Assembly: GCF_017305435.1 (NCBI RefSeq)
Contig: NZ_JAFKIP010000007.1
Coordinates: 264,738-328,737 of the forward strand
Origin: Microbacterium sp.
Lineage (GTDB): Bacteria > Actinomycetota > Actinomycetes > Actinomycetales > Microbacteriaceae
Length of the DNA stretch: 64,000 nucleotides
Direction of reading: 5' to 3'
The notes under the pieces were generated by a model. That model did not search any database and was not told the origin of the DNA. It saw only the letters and a program-made list of their open reading frames with translations. The position numbers and the translations under genes are program-made. Below are positions 18,329 through 27,040 of this stretch, piece by piece; the stretch's first letter is position 1; the number at the start of each line of letters is the position of its first letter.

Positions 18329-20020
18329 TCAGCGGGGCGAGCCCTGCTGCACCGCGAGCACGAGGATGCCGGACGCCAGCTGCTGCCAGTTCGAGCCGCG
18401 CGGGGCGTACAGCTCGCCCGCCGCATCGCGCACCCGGATCCCGCCGGACTGACTGCCCCCCGCGATCGTGGTCACGTCCGCCACGACGCGCTGCGACGAG
18501 GAGGAGAAACCGCCGACCTCCTGCGTGAACAGGCGGGAGTCGCCCTGCAGCGTCGTCGTGAGTGCGAGGTCGTTCGATCCGGTCCACGCGAGCGCCGTCG
18601 ACGGGCCCGGGAGGATCGCGAGCACCTTCTTCTCCCCCAGCCCCGTCGGCGCCTGGGCGCGATCACGGAGGATCCCCGCGACCCACAGCGCGTAGCGGTC
18701 CCCGTCGCGCACGACCGCCGCCAGGCGCGTGCCGTCGCGCGAGACGCGTTGGGCGAGGATCTGCGAAGCCCCCGGCCACGCCGATGCGATCGAGATCTCC
18801 GCGGCATCCGGGCCGAACGCGACGACCGCGCCGGGAGAGGACTGCGGGACCGACCAGACGAAGCCGGCCGGGTCGATCGACGGCGGCAGGAGCCCGGGTC
18901 GCTGATCGACCCGATCCGCACCGTCGGCGTCGACGCGCAGGACGGCCCCGTTCGCGTCGCGCACGGCGGCGAGCACGCGGTCGGCATCCACTTCGATGTC
19001 GGTCGTCTGGAGCGCGAGGATCGACTTCGACAGCCCCGGGATCTCGACGACCGCGCCGCCCGCGAGGAACCCGAAGTCGTCGGCCGTCCGCACGAGCGGG
19101 TTCGTGTCGGCCCGTGTCTGACGCGGGGTGAGCGCCTCGGCGGTCAGCACCTGACCGTCCACGAGCATGTCGACCTGATCGATGCGCGCCTGCGTCAGAG
19201 AGGCCTCGAGCTGCGTCTGCATCCGATCCAGCGTCGTGCGGTCGAGGCTCCGCGCGCCCTCCTGCAACGAGACGGCCGCGACCCCCAGTTGCTGCGGCAC
19301 CGACAGCGTCGCGAGGCGCGCCGCGTCGGTGAACGCCGTCGCGACGGCGCCGGCGAGCCAGGGGCTCGGCCCGCCGTTGACGAGCTCGGCGGCGATCCGC
19401 GTCGCGGCGTACTGCCGGGGGAACCAGCGCTCGTCCGGGACGAGGTAGGTCCACGTGGGGTCGAAGAACTGCAGCGAGTACGACCCGAAGACCGTGACGA
19501 ACCGGTTGCGGTCGAGGATGATCCCCTGCGGAGCCTCCGTGATCCGCCATTGTCCGTCGGCCTGCTGGGCGAGGGTGAAGGTGAGCTCGAGCCCGGTGCT
19601 GTCACCCGTCGCCGACATCTCGCCCGTCGCATCGACGTAGGCGGACGGCGTGATGGAGAGGACGAACTCGTTCGCGGAGGTCTGCGTGAGAGTACGCTCG
19701 CCCGGGTCGTACACCGTCACACCTTCGCGCGGGTCCCATTCGGAGGAGAACTCCGGCGCGAGATACAGGTGCGCCGTGGCCCAGTTGTCGCGCGGACCCG
19801 AACCCGCCGCGATGAAGCCCTCGACGATCTGCTGCGGCGTGGCATCCTTCGCGGGAGCGTCCGGGAGGAAGACGAGGTCACCCGCGGACGCGTCGTCGGC
19901 GATGGGCTGCCCGGCGTTGACGGGCCCCGACGTCGGCAGGGCACCGCACGCGGCGAGGGTCACCACGAGCGCGGCGGCGGCGAGCGCGGCGAGGGCGCCG
20001 CGGATGTCGACACGGATCAT
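18329..20020 (-). CDS. lpqB: LpqB, lipoprotein partner of the MtrAB system
   Basis: The 563-residue lipoprotein has a signal sequence ending in lipobox LAAC (lipidated C25). A GerMN-like region (about 200-310) and a C-terminal beta-propeller-like LpqB domain follow, giving the usual length. In mycobacteria and streptomycetes LpqB interacts with the extracellular part of the sensor kinase MtrB and modulates MtrA phosphorylation. The ATG at 20020 overlaps the mtrB stop by 4 bp (ATGA), so this is the third gene of the mtrA-mtrB-lpqB operon. It acts on the outer face of the membrane. Confidence 0.93.
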   Translation of the reverse strand: MIRVDIRGALAALAAAALVVTLAACGALPTSGPVNAGQPIADDASAGDLVFLPDAPAKDATPQQIVEGFIAAGSGPRDNWATAHLYLAPEFSSEWDPREGVTVYDPGERTLTQTSANEFVLSITPSAYVDATGEMSATGDSTGLELTFTLAQQADGQWRITEAPQGIILDRNRFVTVFGSYSLQFFDPTWTYLVPDERWFPRQYAATRIAAELVNGGPSPWLAGAVATAFTDAARLATLSVPQQLGVAAVSLQEGARSLDRTTLDRMQTQLEASLTQARIDQVDMLVDGQVLTAEALTPRQTRADTNPLVRTADDFGFLAGGAVVEIPGLSKSILALQTTDIEVDADRVLAAVRDANGAVLRVDADGADRVDQRPGLLPPSIDPAGFVWSVPQSSPGAVVAFGPDAAEISIASAWPGASQILAQRVSRDGTRLAAVVRDGDRYALWVAGILRDRAQAPTGLGEKKVLAILPGPSTALAWTGSNDLALTTTLQGDSRLFTQEVGGFSSSSQRVVADVTTIAGGSQSGGIRVRDAAGELYAPRGSNWQQLASGILVLAVQQGSPR

Positions 20021-21720
20021 GATCCCCCCTTCGCCGACGCGGTCGCCGGCGGCGTCGCGGTCGGCACGGTGATCGGCTGGGTGAGCCCGAGGTCGCCCAT
20101 CGGCGCACCGTCGTCCCCCGGATCGACGGGAATGGGGGATGCCGCGCCGACCGGCTGCCCGTGCCGCGGCAGCGTCAGCACGAAGTTCGTGCCGCGACCG
20201 GGCTCGGACCACACCGCGAGCGTGCCGCCGTGCAGCCGCGCATCGCCGAGCGCGATCGAGAGCCCGAGGCCCGTCCCCCCGATCGTACGCTTGCGCGACG
20301 GATCGGCCCGCCAGAACCTGTCGAAGACCCGCGCGCTGTCCTCCGTCGTCATGCCGAGCCCGAAATCACGGACGCCGAGCGCGACGGCGTTCTGGTCGCT
20401 GTCCACCGAGACGACGATGGGGCGCCCTTCACCGTGTTCGATCGCATTGCCGAGGAGGTTGCGGACGATGCGGCGCACGCGGCGCGGATCCATGTCGACC
20501 GGGGAATACCCGCCCGGGGCGACGAGGCGCACATCCGTCCCGTGCTGATCGGCGAGCTGCTGCATCGATGCGATGACGTCCTCGGCGAGGTGCGCGAGGC
20601 TCGTCGGCTCGTTCTCCAGTTGCACCGAGCCCGCGTCGTAGCGGCTGATCTCGAGGAGGTCGGTCAGGAGCACTTCGAACCGCTGCACTTGAGCGTGCAG
20701 GAGCTCCGCCGCGCGCGCGGTGGTCGGATCGAACTGCTCCCGCTGGTCGTTCAGCATGTCGCTCGCCAGGCGGATCGTCGTCAGGGGCGTCCTCAGCTCG
20801 TGCGAGACGTCGGAGACGAAGCGCTGCTGGACGAGCGACAGCTCGGCCAGCTCCTTGATCTGCGACTCGATCGAGTCGGCCATGGCGTTGAAGGAGCGTC
20901 CGAGGGTCGCGAACTCGTCGTCGCCGCGCACGGGCAGGCGGACGCCCAGATCCCCGCCCGCGAGCGTCGCACTCGTCTCGGCCGCCTGCGCGATCGGCAC
21001 GGTGATGGTCCGCAGCACGAACCAGGAGATCGCGCCGATCAGCAGGATCAGCGCCGCGCCGACGAGCCACAGAGTCACCTGGACGAAGCGCAGGGTCGCC
21101 GCCTCCGGCGCGAGATCGTAGGCGAAGTAGAACTCGTACGCCCCCGCCTCGGGCGGGAAGACGAGCTGCTGACCGATGACGATGCCCGGTGTGACGCCGT
21201 CCTCCGTCGGCAGCGCGATCGACTGCCACCAGCGCTGGTCCGCGTCGCGCTGCACCATGCTGCGCATCCCGGGTGTGATCATGTCGGCCTCGAGGCCGCC
21301 CTTGTTGAAGTCCTGCGGCGCGAGGGCGGACGGCTCGTTCGACACCCGGTAGGCGGCGATCATGTCCGTGCCGGACTGGCGCGTCAGCGATTGGAGCACG
21401 GCCGACATCAGCGCCTCCAGACCCGCGGAGTCGCCGTCGACCTGCGCGGCGTTCAGCGTGTCCTGCGCCGTCTCGGTCGCCCGCCCCACCGCCGCCTGCA
21501 CCTGGTTCATGCGCGACTCGAACAGATCGTTCTGGATCGCGAGGGCCATCGTGACGAATCCGCCGATGATGGCGATGGCCGTCAGCCCCAGGGTGATCAC
21601 GAGGGTGCGGAAGCGCAGCGACCTGCGCCACAGCTGCGTGGCGCGCTGGGGCCACGAGCGCCAATCCCGCCATCCTGCCGAGACCGGTACGGCCGTCGCG
21701 GCCGTCGCGGTCGACGTCAC
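20017..21720 (-). CDS. mtrB: Sensor histidine kinase MtrB
   Basis: This 567-residue membrane kinase has two membrane segments (about 38-62 and 213-236) around an extracytoplasmic sensor of about 150 residues. HAMP (about 237-290) and HisKA follow, with FVSDVSHELRTPLTTIR (phosphoacceptor H307). The HATPase_c domain has RNLLGNAIEH (N box), DFGLGM and GTGLGLSIA (G boxes). The tail is Pro/Thr-rich. It phosphorylates MtrA to control cell division, wall metabolism and, in streptomycetes, development. It lies 10 bp downstream of mtrA and overlaps lpqB, the standard actinobacterial operon. Confidence 0.95.
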   Translation of the reverse strand: MTSTATAATAVPVSAGWRDWRSWPQRATQLWRRSLRFRTLVITLGLTAIAIIGGFVTMALAIQNDLFESRMNQVQAAVGRATETAQDTLNAAQVDGDSAGLEALMSAVLQSLTRQSGTDMIAAYRVSNEPSALAPQDFNKGGLEADMITPGMRSMVQRDADQRWWQSIALPTEDGVTPGIVIGQQLVFPPEAGAYEFYFAYDLAPEAATLRFVQVTLWLVGAALILLIGAISWFVLRTITVPIAQAAETSATLAGGDLGVRLPVRGDDEFATLGRSFNAMADSIESQIKELAELSLVQQRFVSDVSHELRTPLTTIRLASDMLNDQREQFDPTTARAAELLHAQVQRFEVLLTDLLEISRYDAGSVQLENEPTSLAHLAEDVIASMQQLADQHGTDVRLVAPGGYSPVDMDPRRVRRIVRNLLGNAIEHGEGRPIVVSVDSDQNAVALGVRDFGLGMTTEDSARVFDRFWRADPSRKRTIGGTGLGLSIALGDARLHGGTLAVWSEPGRGTNFVLTLPRHGQPVGAASPIPVDPGDDGAPMGDLGLTQPITVPTATPPATASAKGGS

Positions 21721-21730
21721 GATGCGCGCC

Positions 21731-22411
21731 TCAGACCACCGCGCCGGCGCGGTAGCCGACGCCTCGGACGGTCGTGACGATCTTCGGGTTGTCGGGGTCG
21801 ATCTCGACCTTGGCGCGCAGCCGCTGCACGTGGACGTTCACGAGGCGCGTGTCCGCCTTGTAGTGGTACCCCCACACCTGCTCGAGCAGCATCTCGCGCG
21901 AGAACACCTGCTGCGGCTTGGATGCCAGTGCCACGAGCAGCTCGAACTCGAGCGGCGTCAGCGCGATCGCCGCATCCCCGCGGCGCACCTCGTGCGCAGC
22001 GACATCCACGACGACGTCGCCGACCCGCAGCGTCTCGCTCTCCGTCGCCGCACCCGGGCGCAGGCGCGTGCGGATGCGCGCGACGAGCTCCTTCGGATTG
22101 AACGGCTTGACGATGTAGTCGTCGGCCCCCGACTCGAGTCCGCGGACGACATCCGCGGTGTCCGTCCGGGCCGTCAGCATGATGATCGGCACGCCCGACT
22201 CGGCGCGGATGCGCGTGCAGATCTCGATGCCGTCCATGCCCGGCAGCATGAGGTCGAGGAGCACGAGATCGGGCCTCTCCGTCCGCCAGGCGTCGACGGC
22301 GACGGCACCGTCGGCGCAGAACACCGGCTCGAACCCTTCGGTCCGCAGCACGATGCCGATCATCTCAGCGAGCGCGGTGTCATCGTCGACGACCAGGATG
22401 CGAGAGGTCAT
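21731..22411 (-). CDS. mtrA: Response regulator MtrA
   Basis: This is a 226-residue OmpR/PhoB-family regulator. The receiver domain starts MTSRILVVDDD (acidic pocket D9-D11), the phosphoacceptor is D53 in LVLLDLMLPG and the switch lysine is in VKPFNPKEL. The C-terminal winged helix contains EVRRGDAAIALTPLEFELL and ends YRAGAVV. Near-identity to the MtrA consensus through the whole length makes the call firm. The leader of about 70 nt contains a 16-bp GC palindrome. The Shine-Dalgarno is poor: GAAGGA lies about 13 nt before the ATG. Confidence 0.96.
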   Translation of the reverse strand: MTSRILVVDDDTALAEMIGIVLRTEGFEPVFCADGAVAVDAWRTERPDLVLLDLMLPGMDGIEICTRIRAESGVPIIMLTARTDTADVVRGLESGADDYIVKPFNPKELVARIRTRLRPGAATESETLRVGDVVVDVAAHEVRRGDAAIALTPLEFELLVALASKPQQVFSREMLLEQVWGYHYKADTRLVNVHVQRLRAKVEIDPDNPKIVTTVRGVGYRAGAVV

Positions 22412-22467
22412 AGGGGCGGTTACGTCCTTCGAAAGACCGGGGTAGCCGGATCGGGACCGGGTGCCGG

Positions 22468-22495
22468 GCGCCCGTGCGGGCGCAGGTCTACAGTA
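22468..22495 (-). promoter_or_regulatory. mtrA leader: -10 element TACTGT and GC palindrome
   Basis: TACTGT (22490-22495, minus strand) is a plausible -10. Directly downstream, GCGCCCG (22468-22474) and CGGGCGC (22477-22483) form a 16-bp palindrome that would be at the very 5' end of the transcript. No good -35 is seen. Confidence 0.4.
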
Positions 22496-22521
22496 TCGGA
22501 CGCTCCTGAGACTGCACTGGT

Positions 22522-22555
22522 GAACGGGGCGGATGCCGTGGCATCCGCCCCGTTC
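22522..22555 (-). terminator. Terminator hairpin downstream of the aquaporin gene
   Basis: GAACGGGGCGGATGC (22522-22536) and GCATCCGCCCCGTTC (22541-22555) make a perfect 15-bp stem with a CGTG loop. It lies 10 bp past the aquaporin stop and isolates it from mtrA. Confidence 0.88.
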
Positions 22556-22564
22556 GCGACCGCA

Positions 22565-23212
22565 TCAGCCCTCGAGGGCCGGCAGCCGGTCGTCGCTGTT
22601 GAGCGCGCGGAACACAAGCGCGGCCAGGGCGCCGCCCACGAGCGGGGCGAGCAGGTACAGCCAGTAGGCGGCGAAGTCGAACGCACCCGTGATGGAGAGG
22701 CCGAGCGCGACGGCCGGGTTGAACCCGCCACCGGAGACGCCGCCCACCGCGACGGCGCCGACGAACACCGTCGAGCCGATCGCGAGCCCGTAGAAGGAGT
22801 TGTTGACGTTGCCCTTGCTCGTCGCGACGTTGAGCACGACGTAGACGAGGACGAACGTCCAGAACGCCTCGACGAGGAAGGCGGGGCCGACCTCGATCGC
22901 CACCGGCGCGTCCGCGGCCGGCCACAGCACGAAGCTCAGGAGCGCGGCGAGCGCACCGGCGACGAGCTGCACGACGACGTACGTCGCGAAGGTGACGGCG
23001 GAGATCGCGCCGCGGATCCAGGCGCCGAGCGAGACGGCGGGGTTCAGGTGCGCACCGGAGATGTGCCCGGTGGCGAAGACCATCACCATCAGGGCGAAGC
23101 CGATGGCGAGCGGGGTCAGGGCGCTGCCGCTGTTCACGGCACCGATGATCGCGAAGACGAAGATGAATGTGCCGACGAACTCGGCGAGCGCGTTGCGCAG
23201 GATTCCGTTCAT
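22565..23212 (-). CDS. MIP family channel (aquaporin-like) with atypical second NPA motif
   Basis: The 215-residue membrane protein has six hydrophobic helices and two half-helix loops carrying GAHLNPAVS (first NPA) and GGFNPAVAL (second NPA). In AqpZ and GlpF an Arg follows the second NPA and forms the aromatic/arginine selectivity filter. Here that position is Val, so the filter must differ. It may pass water, small neutral solutes or gases; the substrate cannot be read from the sequence. A GAGGAG site lies 9 nt before the ATG at 23212. A strong terminator follows. It appears to be a single-gene unit between ahcY and mtrA. Confidence 0.85.
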   Translation of the reverse strand: MNGILRNALAEFVGTFIFVFAIIGAVNSGSALTPLAIGFALMVMVFATGHISGAHLNPAVSLGAWIRGAISAVTFATYVVVQLVAGALAALLSFVLWPAADAPVAIEVGPAFLVEAFWTFVLVYVVLNVATSKGNVNNSFYGLAIGSTVFVGAVAVGGVSGGGFNPAVALGLSITGAFDFAAYWLYLLAPLVGGALAALVFRALNSDDRLPALEG

Positions 23213-23348
23213 GGATGTGCTCTCCTCAGAATGGGCCGGATCCTCCCGGCCTTCGAGACCCTACTGCACGTTCAGGGTTCTCACAGGAAGATGACGAGGC
23301 GCGTCGGCGAACTCGCCGCGGCGCGACGCCCGGACAGCCGCGATCGCG

Positions 23349-24824
<1,476 letters not shown>

Positions 24825-24830
24825 CCCGCC

Positions 24831-24836
24831 ATTGTC
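24831..24836 (-). promoter_or_regulatory. Candidate -10 element GACAAT of ahcY
   Basis: On the minus strand GACAAT ends 6 nt before the ahcY ATG, giving a transcript that starts at or next to the first codon. Confidence 0.45.
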
Positions 24837-24885
24837 GCATCTCCGCCCGAGCTCGACACCGGCCGCGACACGCGGCGGCGGGGCG

Positions 24886-25101
24886 TCAGACGCGCAGCGT
24901 CTCGTGGCGGACGACCAGCCACCCCTTCGGCACCGACAGCCGATCGGTGTGCGCGCGGCAGAGGTCGTGCGCGTGCGGGTCGCCGGCCGCGCCGAGCGGG
25001 CCGAGCGCCGCCATCTGGTCGCCGTAGTCGTAGGTGAGGGTCGTCACCGCTTCGCGGGCGCAGCCCACCTTCGAGCACAGTCTGGTTCGCACCGACCTCA
25101 C
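24886..25101 (-). CDS. DUF3499 family protein
   Basis: This short actinobacterial protein (about 71 residues) has a zinc-ribbon-like layout. It has CSKVGC near the start, then [16 protein letters not shown], a single [10 protein letters not shown] motif and the conserved [10 protein letters not shown] end. Four Cys/His positions (CxxxxC and CxxH) could bind zinc. Function is unknown. The start is uncertain: GTG at 25101 is used here and GTG at 25092 is an equal alternative; neither has a clear ribosome binding site. It is divergent from the Rv3259-like gene, the same pairing as Rv3258c/Rv3259. Confidence 0.8.
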   Translation of the reverse strand: MRSVRTRLCSKVGCAREAVTTLTYDYGDQMAALGPLGAAGDPHAHDLCRAHTDRLSVPKGWLVVRHETLRV

Positions 25102-25154
25102 GGTAGTCGCGGCCGGACGCCAAGCGGTGGATGCCGCGCCGACGCACGCCGACC

Positions 25155-25160
25155 TAGACT
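25155..25160 (+). promoter_or_regulatory. Candidate -10 element TAGACT, leaderless start
   Basis: TAGACT ends 6 nt before the ATG at 25167, with no Shine-Dalgarno sequence between. Confidence 0.45.
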
Positions 25161-25166
25161 GATCCC

Positions 25167-25601
25167 ATGGTGAGGCGACGCGCGGCGACGAGGTCGGTGC
25201 GGCGTCCCGCTCGGCACGGACGTCACGGACGCGAGGACCGGAGCCCCGTCGTGCGGCCGCCGCTGCTGCCGCTCGAGACCCGGGAGGAGCGGTTCGACTT
25301 CGCCGTCGGGTCGGCCGCCGAGTTCCTGCGCAGCGCATGGCCCGAACTGCGTGACGTGAGCTTCGAGGTCGGCGCGATGCCCCCGGCATCCGACGACGAC
25401 GGCATCCCGCGGTGGACGATCCATCCCGACGAGCAGCGGATCGTGCTGTACCGCCTGCCGATCGAGCGGCTCTCGCACCTGCACCGCGAAGACGATCTGC
25501 ACCGGCGGATGATGATCGAGGGGGCCGTCTTCCGCGCTGCGGCGGAGTACCTCGACCGCGACCCCTGGGATCTCGGCCCCGAGCGCTTCCGCTACTTCTG
25601 A
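25167..25601 (+). CDS. Rv3259-like metallopeptidase-family protein, zinc motif degenerate
   Basis: The 144-residue protein belongs to the actinobacterial group annotated as metallopeptidase family because of similarity to small zincin-like domains. A basic N-terminus (1-30) leads to a conserved core (RFDFAVGSAAEFLRSAWPELRDVSFEVGAMP) and an end segment LHREDDLHRRMMIEGAVFRAAAEYLDRDPWDLGPERF. Where active relatives have HExxH, this protein reads IEGAVF, so zinc-dependent proteolysis is doubtful. Other members of this subgroup share the loss. It is divergent from DUF3499, as in mycobacteria. A structural or regulatory role is possible but unproven. Confidence 0.75.
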   Translation: MVRRRAATRSVRRPARHGRHGREDRSPVVRPPLLPLETREERFDFAVGSAAEFLRSAWPELRDVSFEVGAMPPASDDDGIPRWTIHPDEQRIVLYRLPIERLSHLHREDDLHRRMMIEGAVFRAAAEYLDRDPWDLGPERFRYF

Positions 25602-25642
25602 GCGGCATCCTCGCGCCGACGTGCGCGCCGACGCGGCGTACG

Positions 25643-27040
25643 TCAGCGCGGGTAGACCTCGATCGCGGCCGCCGCCGCGTCACCCGACGCGATCGGGTAG
25701 CCCGCCACGGCTCCCGCGCCGGCATAGACGACAGATGCCCGCACGCTCCCCGTCGGAGTGATGCGGTAGACCGTGCCGCCCTCGACCGGCACGCGGACCG
25801 TCTGGCCCTCGGCCACGGCGATCTCCTGGGCGCCGCGGCCGTCGAGGCCTTCGACCGTGACGGTCTGCGCGCCCCCGTCACCGACGAGCGACAGCTGAGG
25901 CGACGGACCGTCCGCGACCGCCACGAGGGTGGGCGCCCGCAGCACGTCCGCCGGTGTGAAGACGCCGAAGTCGCTGCCCGCGCCGAACCCCGTCGTCGTC
26001 CAGACGGCGCCCGTCACGGGGGTCGTCGCCGCGACCGTCACCGTGTACGTGCCGACGGCGAGCGTGCCGAGGTCGAGCCGCAGCGGGATTCCGGCGAGGA
26101 GCGGCAGAGTCTGCGCGGATGCCACGGCTCCGCCGTCGCCCGTCACGGTGACGGTCGCGTCGCCCGCGGACGCGGGGGCGAGCAGGACCAGGCGCGTGGG
26201 CGTATTGCTCGCTCCGGGATCGCCCGGCGGCGCCGTGACGGGCACCGCGGGGATCACGAGCTCGGCCGTCGGAGCGCCGAGCGCGGCGATCTGATCGACC
26301 CCTCCCGGGTTGAGGACGCGCGTGAGGGTCGCCTGCAGCGACGCACGGACGGGCGCCTGCGCGGAGGTGACCCGCACGACGGGATTCTCCTCGCCGAGCG
26401 CGAGCGCGGCGAGCGGGATGACGCGCTGGGTGCGCGCGGCGACGACGATGTCCTTCCCTGCCGCCGGGGTCTGCGCGCCCGTCGCGCCGTAGACGGCGAG
26501 CGTCACCCGGGCGGCGACGTCGCCGGGGTTGGCGAGCACGACGAGATCTCCCGCGCCCGTCGTGCCTGACCCTCCGACGAGCCAGGCCTCCATGGCGGCG
26601 CGGGTGCACCCCTCGGCGGCGAAGCCGACGAGGTCGGATGCCGCGACCTGGGCGGAGCCCGCCCCAGCGAGGTCGGCGGGGTCGGTGGATGACGCGGGCG
26701 GAGTCGCCGTCAGGGCCGCGGGGCCCGCCCCGCCGCTGACGTCGGCGGGCGTGAGCAGCGCGTCGGCGAGATCGGCACCGCTCGTTGCGCCGGCGGTGAC
26801 CTGCTGCGGAGCGCCGTCGGTGAGGAGGGACGCCTGCGTGGCATCCCGACCCGCTGCGAGCAGCGGCCCGCTGCACACGGCCACGGCCGGCGCTGCCGGC
26901 GGCTGGGCCTCCACGCGGATGGGGTCGTGCGCGCGCCCCGGGAGGTCGACGAAGGCGAGGCCTGCGACGCCGACGACGACCACCGCGGCGAGGACCGCCC
27001 CGCCGGCGATCTGCGCCGTGCGTACGGGATTCAGGCGCAT
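25643..27040 (-). CDS. DUF5719 family secreted/membrane-anchored protein
   Basis: The 465-residue protein has a single N-terminal membrane segment (about 12-34) and a large extracytoplasmic part rich in Ala, Val and Thr. The pattern is repeated beta-strands (VTVTGDGGAVASAQTL, VTVEGLDGRGAQEIAV), so several Ig-like or beta-sandwich modules are likely. It has the layout of the actinobacterial DUF5719 family, found beside a large family 2 glycosyltransferase as here. Its ATG (27040) shares one base with the glycosyltransferase stop (TGATG), so the two are coupled. A role in exporting or presenting a glycan is an inference from that coupling. Confidence 0.75.
   Translation of the reverse strand: MRLNPVRTAQIAGGAVLAAVVVVGVAGLAFVDLPGRAHDPIRVEAQPPAAPAVAVCSGPLLAAGRDATQASLLTDGAPQQVTAGATSGADLADALLTPADVSGGAGPAALTATPPASSTDPADLAGAGSAQVAASDLVGFAAEGCTRAAMEAWLVGGSGTTGAGDLVVLANPGDVAARVTLAVYGATGAQTPAAGKDIVVAARTQRVIPLAALALGEENPVVRVTSAQAPVRASLQATLTRVLNPGGVDQIAALGAPTAELVIPAVPVTAPPGDPGASNTPTRLVLLAPASAGDATVTVTGDGGAVASAQTLPLLAGIPLRLDLGTLAVGTYTVTVAATTPVTGAVWTTTGFGAGSDFGVFTPADVLRAPTLVAVADGPSPQLSLVGDGGAQTVTVEGLDGRGAQEIAVAEGQTVRVPVEGGTVYRITPTGSVRASVVYAGAGAVAGYPIASGDAAAAAIEVYPR

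Noticed and set aside
24825-24885. A possible SAH or SAM riboswitch upstream of ahcY.
   Set aside because: The candidate -10 lies only 6 nt from the ATG and there is no leader to hold an aptamer.
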